Source of the DNA: JBBDYG01 sp040901765
GTDB taxonomy: Bacteria > Planctomycetota > Planctomycetia > Pirellulales > Lacipirellulaceae
Assembly: GCA_040901765.1 (NCBI GenBank)
Contig: JBBDYG010000048.1
Location: 101,534 to 165,533 of the forward strand
Direction of reading: 5' to 3'
Length of the DNA stretch: 64,000 nt
A program made the position numbers and the translations under genes. A model generated the notes under the pieces. The model did no database searches. It was not told the DNA's origin and saw only the letters and a program-made list of their open reading frames with translations. This document shows, one piece after another, positions 8,952-16,590 of this stretch. Every line of letters begins with the position of its first letter. The stretch's first letter is position 1.

Positions 8952-9962
8952 ATGAGAAAGCTCGCCATTATTCGCTCGGAACTGCTTTCCCCTGAGCACA
9001 TTCGGAAGTGCGCTCAAGACCTTGAGAATCGCTACATCCAACTGCGATTCAAATTCTGGGACCCTGACGAGGGCCGTGTCCTAGACTTCATCATTGATAA
9101 GCTTTTTGATGTAAGCGGCTTTGGTACCGTTTACGCTGTTGACGTGTGGTATCATGCATCAGGTCGTGAAGAGTACTCGAAAGTTGAGGCAATCCGAAGT
9201 GTCTTTGATGCTTTGGGCGTCCATTGGCGGGAGTTATGGAAGACTAATGAGCGGAGCCGTGGCGACAAAGCAGGTAATCGCAACGACCGGTACGAGCTTT
9301 CTATTGGTTGTGGTCGGTCGCATTTAGGCTATTATTGCTGCTTTGATCCGCTCGATGATTCACCAGCGTTTAAAGATAGATTGTACCGGAAAGAATTGCT
9401 GCAAAAAGCCATATCGAGCACCGGTCTTCAGGAGAATATTCGTGTCTACTTCGACGAACAGGGCGACTTGCGGATGACTGCTGAGTCTCCCTTGCGGCTA
9501 ACGCATTTCTTGACACAGGCAAATAATGCGAATCCTGTTGGTTTTAATGTCAATGGTCTTGAGAGCGCGGAGCAAGCAAGCGATGCTGCCCTCGCTATGC
9601 GACGAGAGATTGCCACGACCGGGGGGATTGGTATGATCCGAGCCGGTCTCCCAATCGCGAATTACAAAGCGTCATTTTCTCAACTCAATGAACTGGCAAA
9701 AGGATGGAGGATTTCGATTTCTTGCGAACGGGACGGCCCGGCAGCGCGAGCCCTGGCTAATCAGGATTTTTTACAAAGCGGCGAGGGTCGCTATCCGGCG
9801 TTCAACTGGTGGGAAGACACAAACGGCCCTGAGGTTATTGGATCGGTTCTAGTGGAAGACGGCTATTGCTTTCTGGAACTCGCGACAGAAGGGGGCGGTG
9901 TGGAGTTGCTAAAGGAACGGGCAAGGGTTCTTAACGCGGTCAAATTCGATATTATCTTGTAG
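8952..9962 (+). CDS. unknown protein, candidate immunity protein for the upstream toxin
   Basis: 336 aa from the ATG at 8952 (a TTG at 8934 is the alternative). I recognise no family. It has no signal peptide or membrane segment, so it should be cytosolic. It alternates aromatic-rich strands (YIQLRFKFWD, YAVDVWYHA, YYCCFDP) with helices, and ends with a compact WWEDTNGPEVIGSVLVEDGY segment. It begins 47 bases after the stop of the giant surface gene, on the same strand, and is followed after 20 bases by another small cytosolic gene. In polymorphic toxin systems the gene directly behind the toxin usually encodes its immunity protein, so that role is proposed from position. Composition is AT-richer than the housekeeping genes, like the toxin's 3' part. 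The function is not shown by sequence. Confidence 0.6.
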   Translation: MRKLAIIRSELLSPEHIRKCAQDLENRYIQLRFKFWDPDEGRVLDFIIDKLFDVSGFGTVYAVDVWYHASGREEYSKVEAIRSVFDALGVHWRELWKTNERSRGDKAGNRNDRYELSIGCGRSHLGYYCCFDPLDDSPAFKDRLYRKELLQKAISSTGLQENIRVYFDEQGDLRMTAESPLRLTHFLTQANNANPVGFNVNGLESAEQASDAALAMRREIATTGGIGMIRAGLPIANYKASFSQLNELAKGWRISISCERDGPAARALANQDFLQSGEGRYPAFNWWEDTNGPEVIGSVLVEDGYCFLELATEGGGVELLKERARVLNAVKFDIIL

Positions 9963-9982
9963 TACCGTCAGTGAGGTGCGGA

Positions 9983-10507
9983 ATGCAGCTATCTGCACAC
10001 ACCGTCAACTGGAACAAGCTGGAACATCTTCGATTCAACGGAAGTGTTTACGACGCTGTCTGGAACTCCGACCAACACTTATTTCTCGGCGCGCCGCCGT
10101 GGCCATCCGACAGTTGTATACAGTTCAGCGAACTTTCTGAATGTTACGAGGCGATTAGAGCGACCGTCCCAGCAGAGACGCGAGCGCACGCCGATAAAAT
10201 CATAAACAAGTTGATTAATAAGAGCTTTGAGTTCCCTTGGGATCTTGCGAACTTCGAGCGTACTGGGCATGTCATTGGGGCGATTTCGCCGGTAACCGTT
10301 CGTGAATTACTTCAAGAATTTTCTCGCGTTTCCTATGCCGAGTTAGATGAGGCGTTCAATTTCCGCATGCCGCCCGAAACTCGGAAAAGTTGTGAAATTG
10401 CAAACTATCCTAGTGAGGACGTATTTACCGGCTATTTACGTCAATGGGAAAATCTTCTCAAATATGCAGTAAGGCGTGAAGCTGGCGTGTTGCTTCACTG
10501 TGGCTGA
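9983..10507 (+). CDS. unknown cytosolic protein, second immunity candidate (YfbM-like pattern uncertain)
   Basis: 174 aa from the ATG at 9983, which has GAGG six bases upstream; the reading frame is open a few codons earlier. There is no signal peptide or membrane helix. The region about residues 85-125 (WDLANFERTGHVIGAISPVT, then ELLQEFSRVSYAELDEAF) loosely recalls the helical half of YfbM/DUF1877-like proteins, which are often found next to toxin genes, but I cannot confirm this. It sits 20 bases behind the previous gene and 25 bases before the next, so three small genes probably form one transcript with the giant toxin-like gene. AT-rich relative to the housekeeping genes. Function unknown. 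Confidence 0.55.
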   Translation: MQLSAHTVNWNKLEHLRFNGSVYDAVWNSDQHLFLGAPPWPSDSCIQFSELSECYEAIRATVPAETRAHADKIINKLINKSFEFPWDLANFERTGHVIGAISPVTVRELLQEFSRVSYAELDEAFNFRMPPETRKSCEIANYPSEDVFTGYLRQWENLLKYAVRREAGVLLHCG

Positions 10508-10532
10508 ATCAGCGTGTTAAGGGAACTTATTT

Positions 10533-10928
10533 ATGAGCAAATTGCTAAGCTGCATCGTACCCATCGCCGTCCTAATCGCTGCTGTCCTCGGATGGAAATT
10601 CTACAATAAGAACCAAGCCAGCGACGCGGTTCGCGAGCAGGCGGTGGTATTGGTGCAAGCTTTCCCCGGCTACGAAGAGAACAAGGCCTATTACGATTCC
10701 GCGTTTGATGAACTCCACGACAAGGCGTTCGATGGCGCCTACAACATGGGAGGTCGACGAACTTCGTCAAGCTTTGACGAAGAGCAATATCTGACGTTTC
10801 TGATCGGTCTGTTCCACCGCAAAGCCATCGCGGATGACAAGAATGATATCGCAAAGGCACTCGCTAGCTATCGCCAAACTCTCGGCTTGCCAATTGTCGA
10901 GTTTGGTGACGGCTCAACCAGTGAATAG
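10533..10928 (+). CDS. small single-pass membrane protein of unknown function
   Basis: 131 aa. Residues 3-22 (KLLSCIVPIAVLIAAVLGWK) form one N-terminal transmembrane helix or uncleaved signal, followed by a soluble, helix-rich domain (EQAVVLVQAFPGYEENKAYY and FDELHDKAFDGAYNMG) with no recognised motif and no cysteine pairs. It is the last gene of the run that starts with the toxin-like gene at 3259, and could be a membrane-located immunity or accessory factor, or an unrelated small gene. No Shine-Dalgarno is obvious. I do not recognise the family. Confidence 0.5.
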   Translation: MSKLLSCIVPIAVLIAAVLGWKFYNKNQASDAVREQAVVLVQAFPGYEENKAYYDSAFDELHDKAFDGAYNMGGRRTSSSFDEEQYLTFLIGLFHRKAIADDKNDIAKALASYRQTLGLPIVEFGDGSTSE

Positions 10929-10998
10929 TCGGAGGTATTGCCAGTAGGACGGGGTTTGGAAGCGGCCTGCCTCATCGTGTTCTACCGCCCCACCAATT

Positions 10999-11048
10999 TC
11001 TCAAGATTTTCCTTGCAAAGAGCCACCCCTTCTGCTATACTGTACGCC
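10999..11048 (+). promoter_or_regulatory. sigma-70-like promoter, copy 1 of a direct repeat
   Basis: TTGCAA at 11014-11019 and TATACT at 11037-11042 with exactly 17 bases between them. The surrounding 45 bases are repeated imperfectly at 11217-11266. About 40 bases downstream an AGGAG precedes an ATG at 11081, which opens only a 14-codon frame (starting MRFHNRPPP) that ends inside a C/G-rich hairpin. It looks like a promoter and start region whose gene has been lost. Confidence 0.5.
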
Positions 11049-11105
11049 TGAACAAATCTCTCGAATCAGGAGCACACCGCCATGCGGTTCCACAACCGTC
11101 CCCCG

Positions 11106-11144
11106 CCTCTGTCACCCCCACCCTAACCCTCCCCCGCGGGGGAG
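11106..11144. repeat. G/C-rich hairpin (CCCTCCCCCGCGGGGGAGGG)
   Basis: A near-perfect palindrome (CCCTCCCCCGCGGGGGAGGG) sits just after the truncated 14-codon frame. It is the type of short GC palindrome dispersed in planctomycete genomes. It is not followed by a T-run, so it is unlikely to be an efficient terminator. Confidence 0.5.
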
Positions 11145-11216
11145 GGGATTCCGCACTCCGCATTCGCGCAGCACCGGGGACATCCAGCTTTTTAGCGTTC
11201 GATTCGCTTCCGCGAA

Positions 11217-11266
11217 TTTCCAAGATTCGGCTTGCAAAGAGCCATCGGCTTCGTTATAGTGTACAT
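11217..11266 (+). promoter_or_regulatory. sigma-70-like promoter, copy 2 of a direct repeat
   Basis: TTGCAA (11232-11237), a 17-base spacer and TATAGT (11255-11260). It shares CAAGATT, CTTGCAAAGAGCCA, CTTC and TATA.TGTAC with the copy at 10999-11048. No intact gene follows: the next coding-like signal is the Rhs remnant 430 bases downstream. Probably a duplicated 5' region of a decayed gene. Confidence 0.45.
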
Positions 11267-11696
11267 GCGATTACATAGACATCGGCTCTTTGACAACTTG
11301 ACCCCACAAACCACCCGCGTGCAGCGGCACCGACGGCGTTTTGTCCGCCGGAGATACGGGCACGCGCATAATTCCCTATCGTTTTCCCCGAGAAACGAGG
11401 CACCTCGTCCGCGAGAATTTGGCCCGGAATTGCCAACAATTAACGTGAATTCGGCGACTTTCGCCCGCCGCCATTCGCGAATTCCCCTTGTTTTCGAGGC
11501 TCTACTCACTAGCCCGCGTGACAAAATTCGCCGAATTTCGCCGCTCCGTGTGGGATCCTCGGTTTCGTGGACAAAATTCCCGAAAGAAAAGGTGTCGGGA
11601 ACGAATGGCACTTGAATCGCCCTAACCCGGAAGCTAAGGAGGTGCTTCGCAGCTTCGAGGGAGCCATCGAATCGCGTGAACTGGTCAAGGCGCTGA
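11267..11696. other. decayed intergenic stretch between duplicated promoter and Rhs remnant
   Basis: No open frame here has a credible start and coding composition. A short frame at about 11607-11719 (reading WHLNRPNPEAKEVLRSFEGA) has real-looking composition, may be a tail of a lost gene, and ends in a stop just before the Rhs core. I see no RNA gene. Confidence 0.4.
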
Positions 11697-12015
11697 CGCA
11701 TTCCGATTCCGGCCCTTAATGCGCTCACCGACCACCTCGGCAGCGTCCGCGACGTGGCAGACAACAACGGCACGCTCCGCAAGCACACCAGCTACGACAG
11801 CTTCGGCAAACTTTTCAATGGCTTCGGCGGCATGAATGAAACTCACTACAATGCCGCTGGCAGTGTGGTTACCATAGGCCAGCCCGGGTATGTACAAGTA
11901 ACCTTCGGCTTCACCGGCCGCTACTTCGACCTCTTCACCGGCCTGCAAAACAACCTCCACCGCTGGTATGATGCAAGTGTTGGCCGCTGGCTCAGTGAGA
12001 ACCCGCTTGACCGCT
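11697..12015 (+). pseudogene. Rhs/YD-repeat core domain remnant
   Basis: The frame reads LTDHLGSVRDVADNNGTLRK, YDSFGKL, then FGFTGRYFDLFTGLQNNLHR, WYDASVGRWLSENP. This is the diagnostic Rhs repeat-associated core (DHLGS.R, YD.FG, FTGR.yD..TGL, RYYDp..GRFlSeDP). A stop lies directly upstream (11694) and there is no start codon or upstream YD repeats; after the ENP the frame continues 40 more codons of unrelated residues into purA. So only the core survives, without the shell or toxin tip. In the Rhs family the tip after the core is the variable toxin; here it has been replaced by purA's 5' region. Clearly a fragment of a larger gene, probably left by deletion. Confidence 0.85.
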
Positions 12016-12076
12016 GCGCCGATTGGCACCTAAAATCGGCTTGTTTGGGCGTTCGGCGGCAAAGCGAGGAATTACG

Positions 12077-13387
12077 GTGCCTGGCACTTGCGTTATCGGT
12101 CTGCAATGGGGTGATGAAGCCAAAGGCAAGATCGTCGATATTTTGACCCCAAGGCACGACTATGTCGTGCGGTATCAGGGCGGTGCCAACGCAGGGCACA
12201 CGGTCGTGGTTGGCAGCGAGACTTATAAGCTTTCGCTGCTGCCGAGCGGAATTCTTACGCCCGGGGTCACTTCGGTGATTGCTGGCGGCGTGGTGATCAA
12301 CCCCGCACGGTTGCTGGAGGAGCTGGACGAGCTAGCCGCGCGTCGCAAGGGCCAGTCGCCGAATCTTAAGATCAGCGATCGGGCACACATCATTTTCCCG
12401 TGGCACTTCGCGGAGGATCGAGCGCTCGACGCCGACACGGCCGATGGCGAGAACATCGGCACTACGCAGCGCGGCATTGGGCCGTGTTACCGCGACAAGG
12501 TCGGCCGGGCGCATGCCCTGCGGCTGGGCGACTTGTACCGCGATTCGTTTCGCACGCGGATCGAGCACATCACCGCTGCCAAGAATCAAGTGCTCGCCGC
12601 CATGGACGCGAGTGGCAGATTTACGCCGCTCGATGCGGCTGTGATCTACGAGCAATACCGCGTGTTTGCGGAGCGGTTGAAGCCCTACGTCTGCGATACG
12701 ACGGAGCTACTGCTGAGCGGACTCGAGAACGGCGAGCGCGTGCTGTTCGAGGGTGCTCAAGGAGCGTTGCTCGACGTGGACCACGGCACGTATCCGTTCG
12801 TCACCAGTAGCAACAGCTCGGGCGTCGGCATTCCCAGTGGCTCCGGCGTGCCCGGCAGATACATGGATCACGTGATTGGCGTTGTAAAGGCTTACTCGAC
12901 TCGCGTCGGCGGCGGCCCGTTCCCCACCGAGCAGGACAACTCCACCGGCGTGTATCTCCGCGAACGCGGGAATGAATATGGTACGGTCACTCGCCGCCCG
13001 CGGCGCTGCGGTTGGCTCGATGCAGTCGCCATTCGCTACACCGCGCGACTGAGCGGAGTTGATTCGATCTCCGTGATGTTGCTCGACGTGCTTAGTGGAC
13101 TGGACGAACTTAAAATCTGCACCGCGTATGAAATCGACGGCCAGCGGACGAACGTGTTCCCTAGCCATGTTGATGAATTGCGCCGTGCCAAACCGGTGTT
13201 CGAATCGCTGCCGGGTTGGAAGGAGGAGATCACCGATTGTCGATCGATCGACGATCTTCCCGCCGCCGCCCGCGATTATCTCGATCGCATCAGCGAGGTG
13301 GCTGGCTGTCCGGTCGAGATCGTTTCCGTCGGTCCCGGTCGTGACCAGACGATTTTAGTGCATGATGAATTGCTGGCAACGCGATGA
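12077..13387 (+). CDS. purA: adenylosuccinate synthase
   Basis: PurA joins IMP and aspartate with GTP hydrolysis, the first committed step to AMP. The product is 436 aa, standard length. The GTG start at 12077 is chosen because GAGGA lies 6 bases upstream and the usual N-terminus (VIGLQWGDEAKGKIVDIL) follows; the longer frame from 12023 runs through the Rhs remnant. Further signatures are GGANAGHTV (about 34-42), GTTQRGIGPCYRDK in the IMP-binding loop, FEGAQGALLDVDHGTYPFVT, and the C-terminal TRVGGGPFPTE. All catalytic landmarks are present. It is transcribed alone or with uppS, 154 bases downstream across a repeat. Confidence 0.96.
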   Translation: MPGTCVIGLQWGDEAKGKIVDILTPRHDYVVRYQGGANAGHTVVVGSETYKLSLLPSGILTPGVTSVIAGGVVINPARLLEELDELAARRKGQSPNLKISDRAHIIFPWHFAEDRALDADTADGENIGTTQRGIGPCYRDKVGRAHALRLGDLYRDSFRTRIEHITAAKNQVLAAMDASGRFTPLDAAVIYEQYRVFAERLKPYVCDTTELLLSGLENGERVLFEGAQGALLDVDHGTYPFVTSSNSSGVGIPSGSGVPGRYMDHVIGVVKAYSTRVGGGPFPTEQDNSTGVYLRERGNEYGTVTRRPRRCGWLDAVAIRYTARLSGVDSISVMLLDVLSGLDELKICTAYEIDGQRTNVFPSHVDELRRAKPVFESLPGWKEEITDCRSIDDLPAAARDYLDRISEVAGCPVEIVSVGPGRDQTILVHDELLATR

Positions 13388-13414
13388 TATCGCACAGCGT
13401 GTGCAGGTTGAATA

Positions 13415-13506
13415 ACCACAACGACACGAAGAGCACGAAGAAACAGTCCTGATCGCCATTTCGTCTTTCGCTATTAATTCCTTGTGTCCTTTGTGCCGTC
13501 GTGGTT
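13415..13506. repeat. intergenic inverted repeat, ACGACAC(A/G)AAG family
   Basis: Left arm ACCACAACGACACGAAGAGC and right arm CTTGTGTCCTTTGTGCCGTC plus GTGGTTT face each other across 40 bases. It is related in style to the CACGGAGGACACGGAG repeat at 32980-33115. It separates purA and uppS. Confidence 0.6.
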
Positions 13507-13541
13507 TCAATTTCGATTGATGCACGCCAACCATCGAAGTC

Positions 13542-14294
13542 ATGCCCACACTGCAGGCCAGCCTTGATCTTTCGGATGTGCCCGTCGATCGTCGTCCGCG
13601 GCATATTGCGATCATCATGGACGGCAACGGTCGCTGGGCGGAGCGGCAAGGCCTGCCGCGTGTGATGGGCCACGAGCACGGCGCCACTTCGGTCCGCCGT
13701 GTCAGCGAAGAGTGCGCTCGGCTCGGCATCGAGCAATTGACGCTGTACTGCCTGTCGAGCGAGAACTGGAAACGCCCGCAGTCGGAGCTTGACTTCCTGA
13801 TGCACCTGTTGCGGCAGTATATGATCCACGAGCGCTCGACGCTGATGGACAACAACCTGCGGGTGCGAATGCTCGGCCGCCGCGAAGCGATTCCCGCCGA
13901 GGTGCTGCGGGAAGTCGATCGCACCACCGAAATGAGCCAAGCGAATTCGGGAACGTGGCTGAATCTGGCGATCAATTACGGTGGCCGCGGCGAGCTAGTG
14001 GACGCAATGCAGTCGATCGCTGCCGAGGTTGAAGCTGGAACTTTGGCAGCGGGGGACATTACCGAAGCTACGATCGCTGGGCACCTCTATACCGCGGGGC
14101 TGCCCGACCCCGATCTGCTTATCCGCACCGCGGGCGAAATGCGAATCAGCAATTTTTTGCTGTGGCAAATTAGCTACGCCGAAATCTGGGTCACGGACAA
14201 ATGCTGGCCCGAATTCGACGAAGCCACGCTCCACGCCGCCATCCGCGACTTCGCGAGAAGGCAGCGGCGGTTCGGCGGGATCGAGGTGAGCTAG
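13542..14294 (+). CDS. uppS: undecaprenyl diphosphate synthase (cis-prenyltransferase)
   Basis: UppS extends farnesyl diphosphate with isopentenyl units to undecaprenyl diphosphate, the lipid carrier for cell-wall and glycan assembly. The protein is 250 aa. Signatures in order: HIAIIMDGNGRWAERQGLPR (catalytic Asp and phosphate-binding stretch, about 22-41), GHEHGATSVRRV, LTLYCLSSENWKRP (about 66-79), LAINYGGRGELVDA, and the C-terminal PDPDLLIRTAGEMRISNFLL plus ELWVT-like strand (here EIWVTDKCWP). It precedes cdsA, a common pairing (uppS-cdsA) in bacteria that couples isoprenoid carrier and phospholipid precursor synthesis. Confidence 0.97.
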   Translation: MPTLQASLDLSDVPVDRRPRHIAIIMDGNGRWAERQGLPRVMGHEHGATSVRRVSEECARLGIEQLTLYCLSSENWKRPQSELDFLMHLLRQYMIHERSTLMDNNLRVRMLGRREAIPAEVLREVDRTTEMSQANSGTWLNLAINYGGRGELVDAMQSIAAEVEAGTLAAGDITEATIAGHLYTAGLPDPDLLIRTAGEMRISNFLLWQISYAEIWVTDKCWPEFDEATLHAAIRDFARRQRRFGGIEVS

Positions 14295-14300
14295 CGATTC

Positions 14301-14365
14301 GTAGCTGAATTCGCAAGAATTCGGCCTGGAGCGGAACAATTCTGAACTCTTGCGAGTTCAGCTAC
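14301..14365. repeat. intergenic inverted repeat, GTAGCTGAATTCGCAAGAATTC family
   Basis: GTAGCTGAATTCGCAAGAAT is mirrored by CTCTTGCGAGTTCAGCTAC, so transcripts can form a long hairpin between uppS and cdsA. Its right arm overlaps the first codons of the longest cdsA frame, which makes that upstream start doubtful. Confidence 0.65.
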
Positions 14366-15354
14366 ATTTCACGCAGCCTCAAAGGCCAATTAGCACTCCA
14401 CGGAATCATCCTTTGCTTCGCTGGCGGCTCCTTCTCGGCACTCTGTTCATCGCAGCGCTTGCGGCGTTGTGCTGGTTTGATTTTCACGCCCGGCAGCCAG
14501 GTGTTTACCTGTTGCCGTTGGCCGTTGTCGGGGCTTTACTGGCGGCGGGTGAGCTGCTTGGACTTTATCGTGCCAGCGAAAGCCGTGATGGACGAGACGC
14601 TTCAGAGAACCTTCCGCTGGAGAGTACCGTCTATGCCGGTACTCTTCTTATTGTGCTGATAAGCGCCGTCCCCTTGGCAGCGCCAACTTTCGTCTCCATT
14701 GCAACGGGTTGGCTGGGATGGACGGCTCTGGGGATTCTTCTCAGCCTGCTACTGGCGCTCGTGACGGAGATGTGGCGCTACACGACACCCGGCCATTCAA
14801 CATTTCGATTAGTGCGATCCTTTTTCGCCATGAGCTACGCCGGCGGCCTGATGGCGATGCTCGTTCAGTTGCGGTTGCTCGGCGGCCGGCCGTGGGGCGA
14901 CGATGGCCGCTGGGGCATGCTCGCCCTCGTTACGACCATTGCCGTGGTGAAGGCGAACGACACCGGGGCGTACACCGTCGGTCGCTTGTTTGGTCGGCAC
15001 AAAATGACGCCCACGCTTAGCCCCGGCAAAACATGGGAGGGAGCAGCCGGTGGACTGGTCGGTTCGCTAATCGCCGCGCTCCTCTGCCTCGGGCCGCTTG
15101 CGCGACAAATGGGCTGCGTTTCGGACCGCGCCTGGACCCCGTGGCTAGTCGGTTGTACCGTGTTCGCTGTCGTTGTTGGCGTCGCCGGAATGCTCGGCGA
15201 CCTATCGATTTCGCTCCTCAAGCGCGACGCCCAAGTGAAGGACTCCAGCACCTGGATGCCGGGCTTCGGCGGAGTGCTCGATCTGCTCGATTCGATCCTG
15301 CTGGCGGCACCCGTTTCCTATTTTTTGTGGGTAATGGGCGTCATCGGCCCCTAG
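14350..15354 (+). CDS. cdsA: phosphatidate cytidylyltransferase
   Basis: CdsA makes CDP-diacylglycerol from phosphatidate and CTP, the branch point for all phospholipids. The product is up to 334 aa, an integral membrane protein with about seven to eight hydrophobic helices. The family signature is clear: LSPGKTWEGAAGGLVG (about 225-240) and GDLSISLLKRDAQVKDSSTW, then PGFGGVLDLLDSILLAAPVS at the C-terminus. The start is uncertain: the TTG at 14350 lies in a repeat arm, and a TTG at 14413 (LLRWRLLLGT) would begin closer to the first helix. It follows uppS. Confidence 0.93.
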   Translation: MRVQLHFTQPQRPISTPRNHPLLRWRLLLGTLFIAALAALCWFDFHARQPGVYLLPLAVVGALLAAGELLGLYRASESRDGRDASENLPLESTVYAGTLLIVLISAVPLAAPTFVSIATGWLGWTALGILLSLLLALVTEMWRYTTPGHSTFRLVRSFFAMSYAGGLMAMLVQLRLLGGRPWGDDGRWGMLALVTTIAVVKANDTGAYTVGRLFGRHKMTPTLSPGKTWEGAAGGLVGSLIAALLCLGPLARQMGCVSDRAWTPWLVGCTVFAVVVGVAGMLGDLSISLLKRDAQVKDSSTWMPGFGGVLDLLDSILLAAPVSYFLWVMGVIGP

Positions 15355-15630
15355 TGCTGGGAATCGCTCCACGTCCGCCGAATGTCCATCATTTCGTTAA
15401 AATCGCCCCGAATTCCTTAGGTGACCCCGGTTGGGGGCTTGCCCAACGTTCCAGCGGAAAAACCGGCCTATCTCCCGCCCACCACAGGATTTGCGCCTAT
15501 TTTCCACCGAGAATCGTCCCATTGTGGGATAAACTCTATTCGCGGGCTTCCCCGGTCAGGTATATTTGGAGGTACTTCCTTTTTTGAGATCCTACGGTCG
15601 CGGCGGTGAATTCGCCGCCGCGCATCATTG
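15355..15630. other. intergenic region before the phoH cluster
   Basis: About 275 bases without a credible gene. A short CCCCGGTTGGGGGCTTGCCC hairpin-like stretch lies at 15424-15445, and a TATATTTGG AT-rich spot at 15560. It probably contains the promoter for phoH-pgpH-ybeY-corC. Confidence 0.35.
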
Positions 15631-16578
15631 ATGATTGAAGCGACGATCCCGGTAGGAAATCCGGATCAACTGGTTCTGCTTTTCGGCGCGTCGGACCAAC
15701 ATCTGCGGCAGATTCGTGAGTCGATTCCGGCGCGAATTTCGACCCGCAACGGCAGGATTCATCTCAGCGGCGACGAGCAAGCTGTCCTGCAGGCGACCTC
15801 CGTCTTCGAGCAACTGAAGTCTGCCCTGAACCAGGACGGCCCGATTACGCCCGTGCAGGTCTCGGAAATCGTCCGCGATGTAATCGGCCGGCAGAATGGC
15901 AAGCCCGCGCCGAAGGTCGAGGTCGGTCAGCTTGGCGTCTCCGTTCGGCCCCGCACCCAGGGCCAAGGGGTTTACATTGAGGCGATCCGAACGCACGACC
16001 TCGTGTTCTGCATCGGCCCGGCGGGTACGGGAAAGACCTACCTCGCTGTGGCCACGGCGGTCGAAGCCCTGCGGCAGCAGCAGATTCGCAAGATTGTGCT
16101 CGTGCGGCCCGCGGTCGAAGCTGGCGAAAGCCTGGGCTACCTGCCGGGCGACTTGCAGGCGAAAATCAACCCGTATTTGCGGCCGCTGCTCGACGCCCTG
16201 GGCGAGATGATGGACTACGACCAGGTGAAACGCTACATGGCCGAAGACATCATCGAGGTGGTTCCGCTGGCCTACATGCGCGGCCGCACGTTGAACAATG
16301 CTTTCATCGTGATGGACGAGGCGCAGAACACGACCGTCGCGCAGATGAAGATGTTTCTCACGCGAATGGGCGCTAACTCGAAGATCGTGGTCTCCGGCGA
16401 CACGTCGCAGATCGACTTGCCATCCCACGCCAAGAGCGGACTGATCGACGCGATCTCACGGCTGCGCAACATCCCGGGCGTCGCCCATGTAACCCTTTCC
16501 ACCGCCGACATCGTGCGGCATCGGCTAGTCCAGGAGATCGTCAAAGCCTACGACGAGGATTCGCGCAAGAAGCGTTAA
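15631..16578 (+). CDS. phoH: PhoH-like P-loop ATPase (YbeZ)
   Basis: 315 aa. A KH-like N-terminal segment is followed by the PhoH ATPase: Walker A GPAGTGKTYLA at about residue 129, VRPAVEAGESLGYLPGDLQ (the PhoH signature), Walker B AFIVMDEAQNTT at about 223, and VVSGDTSQIDLP. In E. coli YbeZ works with the YbeY endonuclease in rRNA maturation, and here too the genes sit together (phoH, pgpH, ybeY, corC). The ATG at 15631 is preferred to the TTG one codon before it. Twelve bases separate it from pgpH, so they are co-transcribed. Confidence 0.94.
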   Translation: MIEATIPVGNPDQLVLLFGASDQHLRQIRESIPARISTRNGRIHLSGDEQAVLQATSVFEQLKSALNQDGPITPVQVSEIVRDVIGRQNGKPAPKVEVGQLGVSVRPRTQGQGVYIEAIRTHDLVFCIGPAGTGKTYLAVATAVEALRQQQIRKIVLVRPAVEAGESLGYLPGDLQAKINPYLRPLLDALGEMMDYDQVKRYMAEDIIEVVPLAYMRGRTLNNAFIVMDEAQNTTVAQMKMFLTRMGANSKIVVSGDTSQIDLPSHAKSGLIDAISRLRNIPGVAHVTLSTADIVRHRLVQEIVKAYDEDSRKKR

Positions 16579-16590
16579 TCCGCTCGAACC

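Noticed and set aside
11192..11788. 198-codon minus-strand frame in the Rhs remnant area
   Set aside because: Antisense to the Rhs core with basic, Ser/Arg-rich residues typical of shadow frames.
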